Source: Hyphomonas sp.
GTDB lineage: Bacteria > Pseudomonadota > Alphaproteobacteria > Caulobacterales > Hyphomonadaceae
Direction of reading: 5' to 3'
NCBI RefSeq assembly: GCF_022844445.1
Contig: NZ_JALHLS010000005.1
Coordinates: 62,001-126,000, forward strand
DNA length: 64,000 bases
Shown: positions 34,352-42,682 of the stretch, piece by piece
Numbering within the stretch: the first letter of the stretch is position 1
How the letters are laid out: the number at the start of each line of letters is the position of its first letter
Program-made: the position numbers and the translations under genes
The notes under the pieces: generated by a model
What the model saw: only the letters and a program-made list of their open reading frames with translations
What the model was told of the DNA's origin: nothing
Database searches by the model: none

Positions 34352-35584
34352 TCACGCCTTGTTGCGGCCGGGAGCCGTCCGCATGGCAAAGAACGACAAC
34401 GCCACCAGCATCGCCGAGAGCCCGGCCGCCAGCATCGCGGTGCCGTCCCAGCCTTCATGTTCATACACCCAGGTCGCCGCCCAGCTCGCAAGGCCGCCGC
34501 CGATGAACATCAGCACGATATACGCCGTCATCAGGCGCGTGCGCACCGCAGCGGGAAGCGTCAGGAAGGTCATCCGGCCGGTAATGTCGATCAGCGGGCC
34601 GACGAGGTTCATCACGATCAGCGGCAGGACCAGCAGCCAGAGGCTGTGTCCGAACAGGCCGAGCAGACAGACGGCGCAGAACTGGATCAGCGAAATTATA
34701 AAGCGCGCGCGGCGCGGGCCCGTGCGGTCTGCCCAGGCGCCGAGGGCGGGCGTCGTGAAGAGGTTCAGCAGCGAGATAGCCGCGAGATAGCCGACCGTGT
34801 CGGCGCCGTACCCCATTTCCGGGCTGGTCAGGTGCAGGCCGAGGCCCAGCCAGACAGCGAGGAAGATGCCGAAGCCCAGTCCCTGGATTGCGCCGGACAA
34901 CAGAACTTCCGGGTGCTGACGAATGATCGGGAACACTGAAAGCACCAGCGCCGCGTGGCTCTGCTGCGGCGGCTCCGCTTCGGACTTGTCCCGGTCCTCC
35001 ATGATGCGCGGCAACAGCAGCGTAACGAGTAGCATCACGCCCGCTGCGCCATAATAAACCGTCCGCCAGCCGAGATGTTCGCCCACCCATCCGGCGCCGA
35101 CGCGGGCCACGAGGATGCCCGCGATCACCCCGGTCGTCAGCGTGGCCGTCGCCTGCCCGAGACGCTGCGGCAGCACGCGCTTCGATGCGTAGGCAGGCAA
35201 CAGGTAGGGGGTGATGGTGGAGAAGCCCAGGAAGGTGGAGCCCGCGACGAAGAGCCAGAAGTCAGATGCCAGCGCCATCACCGCGAGGCCGATGAGCTGA
35301 CCGGCGGCAAAGATCGTGGCGAGCTGGCGATTGCTGAACCGGTCGCCCAGCGGCAGCAATACGAAGATGCCAAGGGCCAGCGCGATCTGGTTCAGCGCCG
35401 GAACCAGACCGATATCCGCGTGCGAGACGCCGAAATCCTGTGCGACGAGCGCGATGATCGGATGGATATAGTAGGCGTTCGCCGTCACCACCGCCGCCGC
35501 AAAAGCCAGCAGGACAAGCTCCCGCCGGCTCAGCAGCTTCCGCCCGGGCGCGCCGTCCGGCGTACCGGATGGCGGAGGTGTCAC
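34352..35584 (-). CDS. MFS transporter
   Basis: 410 residues with 12 helices. Motif A-like LPLGDRFSNRQLATI follows helix 2, and TTGVIAGILVARVGAGWVGEHLGWRTVYY is in helix 4-5, as in YdhP/YnfM-type drug and metabolite exporters. Initiation is a GTG overlapping the stop of the phosphotransferase gene (GTGA), showing translational coupling. Substrate unknown; probably efflux of an organic acid or drug. Confidence 0.88.
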   Translation of the reverse strand: MTPPPSGTPDGAPGRKLLSRRELVLLAFAAAVVTANAYYIHPIIALVAQDFGVSHADIGLVPALNQIALALGIFVLLPLGDRFSNRQLATIFAAGQLIGLAVMALASDFWLFVAGSTFLGFSTITPYLLPAYASKRVLPQRLGQATATLTTGVIAGILVARVGAGWVGEHLGWRTVYYGAAGVMLLVTLLLPRIMEDRDKSEAEPPQQSHAALVLSVFPIIRQHPEVLLSGAIQGLGFGIFLAVWLGLGLHLTSPEMGYGADTVGYLAAISLLNLFTTPALGAWADRTGPRRARFIISLIQFCAVCLLGLFGHSLWLLVLPLIVMNLVGPLIDITGRMTFLTLPAAVRTRLMTAYIVLMFIGGGLASWAATWVYEHEGWDGTAMLAAGLSAMLVALSFFAMRTAPGRNKA

Positions 35585-36669
35585 TCCTTCATGCCGGCGC
35601 GGCGGGCATACTCATAGGCGAACCGGGCCAGCGGCACGACGCGCGCGGCGTTTGATTCGGCATTGGCGCTGTTGGCGGTGCCGTCGCGCACGCGCCCGAC
35701 GATGCCCTGCAGGATGCCCGCGAGGCGGAAGGCGTTGTAGGAGAAGTAGTAGTTCAGCTCCGGCAGGCCTTTGCGGCCCGTGTGCTGACAATAGAGCGCC
35801 ACGTATTCTTCCATCGTCGGAATACCCCAGGCCTTGAGGTCCGGGATCGACATGATCGAACCGCGCGTGGAGTCGCCCGGCGGCATCACCCAGTTCATCA
35901 GGTGGTAGGAGAAGTCTGCAATCGGATCTCCCAGCGTGGAGAGTTCCCAGTCGAGTACTGCGATCACGCGCGGCTCGGTCGGGTGCAGGACCATGTTGTC
36001 GAGGCGGTAGTCGCCGTGCACGATCGTCGTCGTGTCGCCCGGCGGGATATTCTTCGGCAGCCAGTCGATCAGCTTTTCCATCTCCGGAATGTGCATCGTC
36101 TCCGAGGCTTTGTACTGCTTCGTCCAACGGTGGATCTGGCGCGCGATATAGTCGCCCTCCTTGCCGAAATCCTGCAGGCCGGCCTTCTTCCAGTCGACGT
36201 TGTGCAGGTCTGCGAACGTCTTGACCTTGGCCTCATAGATTGCGCGGCGTTCGGCCGGCGTCGAGTCCGGCAGGGTGCCGTCCCAGAGGATGCGCCCCTC
36301 CACCATGTCCATGACATAGAACATCGTGCCGACGACGCTTTCATCCGTGCACAGCCCGTACGGGCGCGCAACCGGATAGCCCAGCGGCCAGAGCGCGTTG
36401 ATTACCGTGAACTCGCGGTCCACCGCATGCGCACTCGGCAAGAGGTTGCCCGGAGGCTTGCGGCGCATCACGTATTTTTTCTTGGGTGTGATCAGCTGGT
36501 AGGTGGGGTTCGACTGGCCGCCCTTGAACTGGCGCACAATCAGCGGGCCCTCATAGCCTTCGACATGCTTCTCCATCCACGCGGCCAGGTTGGCCTCGTT
36601 GAAACGGTGGGATTCGGCGACTTCCTTGGTGCCTGAAAACAGGTCCTGTGCGTTGGCGGCCTCTGCCAT
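35581..36669 (-). CDS. Phosphotransferase family protein (ACAD10/FadE36-like kinase)
   Basis: 362 residues with APH fold. Motifs: FKGGQSNPTYQL, KYVMRRKPPGNLLPSAHAVDREF, the Brenner motif TIVHGDYRLDNMVLHP and VLDWELSTLGDPIADFSY. This branch includes the kinase domain of human ACAD10 and mycobacterial FadE36; ACAD10/11 phosphorylate 4-hydroxyacyl-CoAs on the way to beta-oxidation. Here it heads an operon with MFS, hotdog-like and YjbR genes. Start at 36669 has GAGGGAACGAC upstream. Confidence 0.88.
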   Translation of the reverse strand: MAEAANAQDLFSGTKEVAESHRFNEANLAAWMEKHVEGYEGPLIVRQFKGGQSNPTYQLITPKKKYVMRRKPPGNLLPSAHAVDREFTVINALWPLGYPVARPYGLCTDESVVGTMFYVMDMVEGRILWDGTLPDSTPAERRAIYEAKVKTFADLHNVDWKKAGLQDFGKEGDYIARQIHRWTKQYKASETMHIPEMEKLIDWLPKNIPPGDTTTIVHGDYRLDNMVLHPTEPRVIAVLDWELSTLGDPIADFSYHLMNWVMPPGDSTRGSIMSIPDLKAWGIPTMEEYVALYCQHTGRKGLPELNYYFSYNAFRLAGILQGIVGRVRDGTANSANAESNAARVVPLARFAYEYARRAGMKE

Positions 36670-36772
36670 GTCGTTCCCTCTCAATTTTGCCGATTTTAAA
36701 TGATAGCATAGCAATACAAGCTGTCGCGCCAAGACCTGCCGCGACGTCGCCGCCCATGAGGAGCTAGCCCGC

Positions 36773-37363
36773 ATGTTCCGCCTCTTCGCCCTGTTCTTGC
36801 TGGGAATTTTTGGCCCGGCAGCTTCCGCCGACGCCAAGACGATCGATCCGGGTGGCCTGATCCGCCCCGCCCTTCTGGAACGCGCCGTAACCGCGATGGA
36901 GGCCCACACCGCCAAAGGCCGAACCACTGACAAGCTGGTCGTCGTCGACTATAGCCTGCATTCGAGCAAGGAACGCCTCTTCGTCATCGATCTGGCGACC
37001 GGCGCAATCTCCGCCTACCGGGCCGCCCATGGGCTCGGCTCGGACGCTGACCATGACGGCTACCTCGACGCGTTCTCCAGCGCTAACGGCTCGCAGGCCA
37101 GCCCGGAAGGGACCTTCCGCGTCGCCGAGGAATATTCCGGCAAGCATGGCCAATCGTTCCGTCTCGACGGCCTCGACGACACCAATCGAACGGCGCGGGA
37201 CCGCGCCATTGTCATCCACTCCGCCAGCTATGCCGAGCCCACCTTCGTCCAGACGCACGGCAAGCTCGGCCGCTCCAACGGCTGCATCGTCTTCTCAAGT
37301 GCCGACCTCGCCCGCTTCGTGGACGAGGTGCCCCAAGGCACGCTGATCTTCGTAGGGAAGTAA
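36773..37363 (+). CDS. Murein L,D-transpeptidase catalytic domain family protein (YkuD_2)
   Basis: 196 residues with a signal peptide (1-22, AASADA-K). The catalytic Cys171 is in HGKLGRSNGCIVF (HxxSxGC class). An EF-hand-like loop, DADHDGYLDAFS (91-102), is typical of this subfamily. Such enzymes are periplasmic and are thought to cleave or form 3-3 peptidoglycan cross-links. Not regulated by any obvious neighbour; the MarR gene at 51337 resembles LdtR, a known regulator of such enzymes. Confidence 0.9.
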   Translation: MFRLFALFLLGIFGPAASADAKTIDPGGLIRPALLERAVTAMEAHTAKGRTTDKLVVVDYSLHSSKERLFVIDLATGAISAYRAAHGLGSDADHDGYLDAFSSANGSQASPEGTFRVAEEYSGKHGQSFRLDGLDDTNRTARDRAIVIHSASYAEPTFVQTHGKLGRSNGCIVFSSADLARFVDEVPQGTLIFVGK

Positions 37364-37403
37364 TCCCTTGATCGCCCGGCCCCGGCGAGGCTAAACCCCG
37401 CGC

Positions 37404-37658
37404 ATGACCGATACAACGCCCCCCGACCGCCTGTCCGTGAACCCGCGCAGCCCGCACTACAACTATGACGTTCTCATTCGAGGCGTCGGTGTGCGCTTTC
37501 GCGGCGAGGAGAAAACCACGGTCGAGGAGTATTGCGTCTCCGAAGGCTGGATCAAGCTTACCGCGGGCAAGGCGCTGGACCGCAAGGGCAATCCCCTGAC
37601 GATCACGCTGAAAGGACCGGTCGAGGTCTGGTTCAAGGACGACGCCCCGGCCGCCTGA
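37404..37658 (+). CDS. DUF3297 family protein
   Basis: 84 residues. DRLSVNPRSPHYNYDVL...GVGVRFRGEEKTTVEEYCVSEGWIKL and KDRKGNPLTIT-like text is the DUF3297 pattern, a small conserved cytoplasmic protein of unknown function in Proteobacteria. It lies 40 bases after the transpeptidase. Confidence 0.88.
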   Translation: MTDTTPPDRLSVNPRSPHYNYDVLIRGVGVRFRGEEKTTVEEYCVSEGWIKLTAGKALDRKGNPLTITLKGPVEVWFKDDAPAA

Positions 37659-37695
37659 ATTGCCTCCCCATTTTTTGAAATACAGGCTCAAACCC

Positions 37696-37956
37696 TTATT
37701 CAAGCCCTCCTCTTCCGGGGGGATCGGGGCAGCCTGACTTCGCAGGAAACCAGGCCTCCACCGGACGGGTCCGATACGCCTGCCGCTGCCTGACCTGCCC
37801 GGCGGCGACGCTGGCCAATTTTGCGCCGGACTCGGACGATTGCCGCGCCGCAGGCTCGAATATGGATTCCGCGACATGGACGAAAGACGGCGCCATCCTG
37901 TCCAACGAATGGAGCACGCTTCGCGCCTCGCGGGCCGAGATGCCGCCCTCTGTCAC
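37696..37956 (-). CDS. Possible small hypothetical protein
   Basis: A GTG-started 86-residue frame with GC-rich third positions, downstream of tetR on the same strand. No family is recognised and the ribosome site is poor (GGAAG touches the GTG). The rest of 37659-38047 holds nothing I can support. Confidence 0.3.
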   Translation of the reverse strand: MTEGGISAREARSVLHSLDRMAPSFVHVAESIFEPAARQSSESGAKLASVAAGQVRQRQAYRTRPVEAWFPAKSGCPDPPGRGGLE

Positions 37957-38047
37957 CTTCCAGTATGATCCGGCGCAGTTTGCAGACGCAGAGCTTCGTG
38001 AAGTCCGGGCGATCCTTGCGATCGTTGCCGTGGATGAGCCCTGCCCC

Positions 38048-38698
38048 TCAGCGCCCGGCCAGCACCCGGTCGCAATGCGCCGCGTGCTGCGCGCGGATCT
38101 GGTCCAGCGCGCGGTTGATCATCTTGCGGCGCGAATCGAAGGAAAGCTCCAGCGTGATCCCGCGCAGGCTCAGAATCAGCAGGCGCCCGTGGAGCAGGCA
38201 GACGTCGATGTCACGCTCTTTCACGCCCGCCGCCCGGGCCAGCTCCCCCGTATACTGATCAATCTCCGCCTCGATGCGCCGCGCCACCGGACGGAAGGCC
38301 AGCGCCAGCGCCTCGTCCCGCCGCGCTGCCAGCAGCACTTCGGTCACCGCCGTTCCCTCGGTCATGTTCTGCGCCGCCCAGGTGACATCGCACATCGCCC
38401 GGTAACGCCTGACCGCGTCCGGCATCGCGTCCATCCGTGCGTGCGTGTCGGCAATCATCGCCTGCATCGCTGCCTCGCTGGTCGCCGCCATCAGGGCAAT
38501 CCGCGTCGGGAACTGGTTCAGCAGCGAGCCGCGGCTGACGCCCGCCTCCGCCATCACGGCCTCGATCGACGTGCCCGCATAGCCGTGCGCGTTGAGGCAC
38601 CGGATCGCCGCCTCGATGATCTGGCGGCGCGCGGCCTCGCCTCGCTTGTTGCGGCGGCGCGGGGCGCTCAGCGTCTCGGCGGCGGGTGTCTTCGGCAT
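38048..38698 (-). CDS. TetR family transcriptional regulator
   Basis: 216 residues. The N-terminal helix-turn-helix is EAARRQIIEAAIRCLNAHGYAGTSIEAVMAEAGVSRGSLLNQFPTR (about 21-66), a standard TetR DNA-binding domain; the C-terminal part is the ligand and dimer domain. The start at 38698 gives the usual N-terminal basic arm. A perfect 26-bp palindrome lies between it and the divergent cupin-SDR-MDR operon, so it very likely represses both and is relieved by a substrate of that pathway. Confidence 0.92.
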   Translation of the reverse strand: MPKTPAAETLSAPRRRNKRGEAARRQIIEAAIRCLNAHGYAGTSIEAVMAEAGVSRGSLLNQFPTRIALMAATSEAAMQAMIADTHARMDAMPDAVRRYRAMCDVTWAAQNMTEGTAVTEVLLAARRDEALALAFRPVARRIEAEIDQYTGELARAAGVKERDIDVCLLHGRLLILSLRGITLELSFDSRRKMINRALDQIRAQHAAHCDRVLAGR

Positions 38699-38746
38699 GC
38701 ACTGACTAACCCTGCTCCACCCCGGCCAGTCAACCGGCTCAAGATA

Positions 38747-38772
38747 AAAATCAGTCAATATTGACTGATTTT
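38747..38772. promoter_or_regulatory. TetR operator, perfect 26-bp palindrome
   Basis: AAAATCAGTCAAT at 38747-38759 is exactly mirrored by 38760-38772. The core TCAGTCAA/TTGACTGA resembles known TetR-family operators. It lies 49 bases upstream of the tetR ATG and 84 bases upstream of the cupin ATG, and it contains TTGACT, a possible -35. Confidence 0.85.
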
Positions 38773-38855
38773 GGATTCACAGGCACCTTCTCTCAAACGG
38801 CAGCGCCCGGCCGGTGCGCCGCCCGCCAGAGAAAGCCGGCCCCGGAGGAGACATC

Positions 38856-39389
38856 ATGGCCGACACCGTTCACACCCCATCCGCCAATACCGGTTACGAA
38901 ATTTACCGCACGTCATCTGCGCCCTCGCTGGACGAAACGGCGCATATGGAAGTCACCGGCATGAACCCGGAGTTCGAAGCCGGGATCACGAAAGCGCTCG
39001 AGGCCGGTTTCGCTGAAGGCAACATCGTCAAGACGCTCTTCTCCCGCCCCGGCTTCAGCCTCACCTATGCCTGGTTCAAGAGCGGCTTCCCGCTTCCTCT
39101 GCACACGCACAATGCGGACTGCCTTTACTACATCGTCGCCGGCTCCCTGCAGCTCGGCACCGACACGCTCGGCCCCGGCGACGGCTTCTTCCTGCCCGCA
39201 GACAAGGCTTACCGCTACACGCCGGGTCCGAACGGCGTAGAGGTGCTCGAATTCCGTACGCAGGAAAACTTCGACATCAACTTCCTCGCCAAGTCGCTCC
39301 CCGCCTGGGAAAAAATCGCGGCCGCCGTCACCGCGCGCAAGCCCGACTGGACAAACGAGACCGCGCCGCCCAGCGCCGTGCTTGCCTGA
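38856..39389 (+). CDS. Cupin domain protein
   Basis: 177 residues from the ATG at 38856 (GGAGGAG upstream). The cupin core is FPLPLHTHNADCLYYIVAGSLQLGTDTLGPGDGFFLPADKAYRYTPGPNGVEVLEF, with the HxH of motif 1. Cupins include dioxygenases, isomerases and ligand sensors; this one resembles small single-cupin proteins of aromatic or terpene pathways. First gene of the TetR-controlled operon; its stop overlaps the SDR start by one base (TGATG). Confidence 0.85.
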   Translation: MADTVHTPSANTGYEIYRTSSAPSLDETAHMEVTGMNPEFEAGITKALEAGFAEGNIVKTLFSRPGFSLTYAWFKSGFPLPLHTHNADCLYYIVAGSLQLGTDTLGPGDGFFLPADKAYRYTPGPNGVEVLEFRTQENFDINFLAKSLPAWEKIAAAVTARKPDWTNETAPPSAVLA

Positions 39390-40177
39390 TGACCACCAAC
39401 CGCTTCGAGAACAAGGTCGCCGTCATCACCGGCGCAGCCTCCGGCATTGGCGCGGCCACTGCCCGTCTCCTCTGGCAGGAAGGCGCGCATGTCGTCCTCG
39501 CCGACATTGGAGATAATGGCGGCAAAAGCCTCGCCGCCAGCCTCGGACCCTCTGCCATGGCGGTAAAGTGCGATGTGTCGAAAGCTGACGAGGTCGAAGC
39601 CCTCATCAAGGCTGCCGTCGCCCGGCATGGCCGCATCGACATCCTGTTCAACAATGCCGGCATCGGCAGCTTCGGCACCTCCGTCGAACTCGCCCCCGCC
39701 GAGTGGGAAAACATCATCGCTGTCGACCTTAACAGCGTCTACTACGCTTGCCACTTCGCCATTCCCCATATGCCCGCCGGCAGCGCCATCGTGAACACGG
39801 CCTCTATCTCCGGCATGGGCGGCGACTATCGTTTCGCCGCCTACAACGCCGCCAAGGGCGCCGTTATCAACTACACGCGCGCGCTGGCCGTGGACCACGC
39901 CCGCGACGGCATTCGCGTCAACGCCCTCTGCCCAGGCCTCGTCGATACGCCGATTACGGCCGGCGTCTCCCAGATGCCGGGCCTCAGGGACGAGTGGACC
40001 AGCCGCATCCCGCTCGGTCGCGCCGCCCAGCCCGAGGAAATGGCCAAGGTCGTCGCCTTCCTCGCCTCGGGTGATGCCTCCTACATGACCGGCGCCATCG
40101 TGGTCGCCGATGGCGGTACCACGGCTCATACCGGCCAGCCGGAAGTCGCCCGGTTCCTGCTGCCACCCAACCTGTAA
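39389..40177 (+). CDS. Short-chain dehydrogenase/reductase
   Basis: 262 residues, classical SDR: TGAASGIGAATARLL, an Asp after the second strand (VLADIGDNG) favouring NAD(H), NNAGIGSF, NTASISG with catalytic Ser and YNAAKGAVINYTRAL. Translational coupling to the cupin gene. Likely oxidises a secondary alcohol of the pathway induced by the TetR ligand. Confidence 0.93.
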   Translation: MTTNRFENKVAVITGAASGIGAATARLLWQEGAHVVLADIGDNGGKSLAASLGPSAMAVKCDVSKADEVEALIKAAVARHGRIDILFNNAGIGSFGTSVELAPAEWENIIAVDLNSVYYACHFAIPHMPAGSAIVNTASISGMGGDYRFAAYNAAKGAVINYTRALAVDHARDGIRVNALCPGLVDTPITAGVSQMPGLRDEWTSRIPLGRAAQPEEMAKVVAFLASGDASYMTGAIVVADGGTTAHTGQPEVARFLLPPNL

Positions 40178-40193
40178 GCTCAGGACACGGATC

Positions 40194-41246
40194 ATGCGCG
40201 CCGCCACACTTCACGGCAAAGCCTTCACCGTCCGCGATATGCCGGATCCGACACCCACCGTCGGCCAGCTGCTCGTGCGCCCGCTGTTCACCGGCATCTG
40301 CGGCAGTGACCTTTCGCTGCGCAAGCAACTCGCCGCGCTTGCTGAAACACTCCCCGCCGAACAGCTGCCGGTGATCATTCCGGGCCACGAATTTTCCGCT
40401 GAAGTCATTGGCATCGCGCCGGGCACCGAGACGAAGCTGAAGTCCGGAGACCGCATCACTGGCCTGCCCTTCACGCACACCCATGACGGCCCGCAGACCA
40501 TCGGAATCTCCCCTGGTCATGGCGGCGGTCTCGCCACCCTGAGCTGCATAGACGCCGCGCGTAGTTTCCGTATCCCCGAAAGCGTGCCGGACGATCTGGC
40601 CGCCCTCACCGAGCCGCTCTCGGTCGGCCTGCACGCCGCCAACCTCGCCAGGCGCCACAAAGGCCCGAATGTCGTCATCGGCTGCGGCCCGGTAGGCCTC
40701 GCCGTCATCCTCTCGCTCAGCCTTCAGGGCCGCGGCCCGATCCTTGCCGCGGATTTCTCACCCGAGCGCCGCGCGGCCGCAGCCGCCCTCGGCGCCGACA
40801 TCGTGGTCGATCCGTCCACGGAGTCCGCCTTCACGCACTGGGACACGCTCGCCTTTACGCCGCATACGATGTCACCCTTGCTAGCCCGCGATTTCCGCGG
40901 CCTGCCACCCGGCCCCAACATCTTCGAATGTACTGGCGCCCCCGGCCTCATCGACCAGGTTATCAAGGGCGCTCCGCCGCACAGCCACATCATCGTCGCC
41001 GGTGTCTGCCCGCACGAGGAAAAGCTGACGCCGCTCGACGGCATCCTCCGTGAACTGACACTAGAGTTCAGCTTCGCTTACCGGCCCGAAGAGTTCGCCG
41101 CCGCCCTGAAGCTGATCGAAGCCCACCCGGACAAGGCTGCGCGCCTCATCACCAGCCGGCAGCCCCTCGCAAGCACCGAAGCCGCCTTCGACGCCCTCGC
41201 GAAGAACCCGACCGAAATCAAGATCCTGATCGACCCGAACGCCTAA
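40194..41246 (+). CDS. Medium-chain (zinc-type) alcohol dehydrogenase family protein
   Basis: 350 residues. Catalytic zinc ligands Cys in TGICGSD and the GHE motif (PGHEFSAEV) are present, and the Rossmann motif is VIGCGPVGLAVI. The four-Cys structural-zinc lobe of yeast-type ADHs is missing, with a Cys-poor THTHDGPQT stretch instead. Third gene of the cupin-SDR-MDR operon. Its stop overlaps the convergent purD stop by four bases (41243-41246). Confidence 0.88.
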   Translation: MRAATLHGKAFTVRDMPDPTPTVGQLLVRPLFTGICGSDLSLRKQLAALAETLPAEQLPVIIPGHEFSAEVIGIAPGTETKLKSGDRITGLPFTHTHDGPQTIGISPGHGGGLATLSCIDAARSFRIPESVPDDLAALTEPLSVGLHAANLARRHKGPNVVIGCGPVGLAVILSLSLQGRGPILAADFSPERRAAAAALGADIVVDPSTESAFTHWDTLAFTPHTMSPLLARDFRGLPPGPNIFECTGAPGLIDQVIKGAPPHSHIIVAGVCPHEEKLTPLDGILRELTLEFSFAYRPEEFAAALKLIEAHPDKAARLITSRQPLASTEAAFDALAKNPTEIKILIDPNA

Positions 41247-42535
41247 TCCTTCAGCGCCCGCCAGCCGATATCGCGCCGGCAGAAGCCTTCCGGCCAGCCG
41301 ATCGCGTCCACGCCTGCATAGGCGCGCTCCACCGCTTCCTTCAGCGTCGCGCCGCTCGCCGTCACGTTCAAAACGCGCCCACCCTTCGCAACCAGCTTGT
41401 GGCCCGGCGCAATGTCCGTACCTGCATGAAACACCGTCACACCCGGCAACGCATTCGCGGCGTCCACGCCCTCGATCACGCTGCCCTTGTCATAGCTGCC
41501 CGGATAGCCCTTCGCCGCCATAACGACCGATGCCGTCGGCCGGAAAGCTTCCAGCTCCAGCAGCCGCTCGAAATCCTTCTCGCTGCCCTTCAGCCCGCCT
41601 GTCGCTGCAATCAGGATCAACGGCACGATATCACCGGTGAGGCCCTTCATGAGCACCTGGCATTCGGGGTCGCCGAAGCGCGCGTTGAACTCGACCACCT
41701 TCGGCCCTTCAGGCGTCACCATGATGCCGATATACAGCGCGCCCTGATACGGCATCCCGTCTTTCGCCATGCCCTTAAGCATTGGCTGGGCAATCTCGCG
41801 CTTCACCCGCTCCATGATCTCTGTACTAACGACCGGCGCCGGCGCATAGGCGCCCATGCCGCCGGTGTTCGGCCCCGTGTCGCCGTCCCCGACGCGCTTG
41901 TGGTCCTGCGCCGCAGGCAAGTAGACCGCGCCGACGCCGTCGGTGATGACGAACACACTCGCCTCTTCGCCGTGCATGAATTCTTCGATCACCAGCGTTG
42001 CCGAGGCCGAGCCGAACTTACCGGACAGCATCTCGTCGACTTCCGCTTCCGCCTCGGCCAGCGTCTCCGCAATCACGACGCCCTTGCCCGCCGCGAGGCC
42101 ATCCGCCTTCAGCACATACGGGGCCTGCATCTTCTTCAGAAATGCCTTCGCCGGTCCCGCTTCGGTGAACTCGCCATATGCCGCCGTCGGCACGCCGTAT
42201 TTCACCATCCGCGCTTTCGAGAACGCCTTCGACGCCTCCAGTTGCGCCGCCGCCTTCGACGGCCCGAACACGTCAAACCCGCGTGCCCGGAGAATGTCAG
42301 AAAGCCCCAGCGCCAGCGGCGCCTCCGGCCCGATCACCACCAAGTCCGGCTCGACCTGCAGCGCGAGCTTCACGAGCCCGTCCACATCGTCCGCCGCCAC
42401 GTCGAAACACGGTCCGACCGCGTCCATGCCGGGATTTCCCGGCGCGCAGTGCACCACGTCCACCAGCGGGGAGGCCGCCATCTTCCAGGCCAGGGCGTGT
42501 TCACGGCCGCCCGATCCGATCAGGAGAATGTTCAT
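41243..42535 (-). CDS. purD: Phosphoribosylamine-glycine ligase (GAR synthetase)
   Basis: 430 residues. ATP-grasp enzyme of purine synthesis step two. MNILLIGSGGREHALAWKMA, YVLKADGLAAGKGVVIA, RFGDPECQV and the PNTGGMGAYAPAPV segment are all diagnostic. Divergent from xseA with a 147-bp spacer that probably holds both promoters. Convergent overlap with the MDR gene. Confidence 0.96.
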   Translation of the reverse strand: MNILLIGSGGREHALAWKMAASPLVDVVHCAPGNPGMDAVGPCFDVAADDVDGLVKLALQVEPDLVVIGPEAPLALGLSDILRARGFDVFGPSKAAAQLEASKAFSKARMVKYGVPTAAYGEFTEAGPAKAFLKKMQAPYVLKADGLAAGKGVVIAETLAEAEAEVDEMLSGKFGSASATLVIEEFMHGEEASVFVITDGVGAVYLPAAQDHKRVGDGDTGPNTGGMGAYAPAPVVSTEIMERVKREIAQPMLKGMAKDGMPYQGALYIGIMVTPEGPKVVEFNARFGDPECQVLMKGLTGDIVPLILIAATGGLKGSEKDFERLLELEAFRPTASVVMAAKGYPGSYDKGSVIEGVDAANALPGVTVFHAGTDIAPGHKLVAKGGRVLNVTASGATLKEAVERAYAGVDAIGWPEGFCRRDIGWRALKD

Positions 42536-42682
42536 GGGATCGCTCCATGCGCGGAGCGGCTCTGGAGATCAAGAGCTGAGGCGGCCTGCCTAGGACACCA
42601 CGCGAACATTTTCCGCCAGCCGAAAACCCCCCATTGCCAGCCCGCCCTTGCCCGCCCGCCTGCGCCTTGCGACAAGGGGCGC

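Noticed and set aside
41399-42682. A 428-codon open frame fused in frame ahead of xseA on the + strand
   Set aside because: It is exactly antisense to purD. The residues are rich in Arg, His and Ala as expected from complementary GC-rich codons, and the XseA family starts at 42683.
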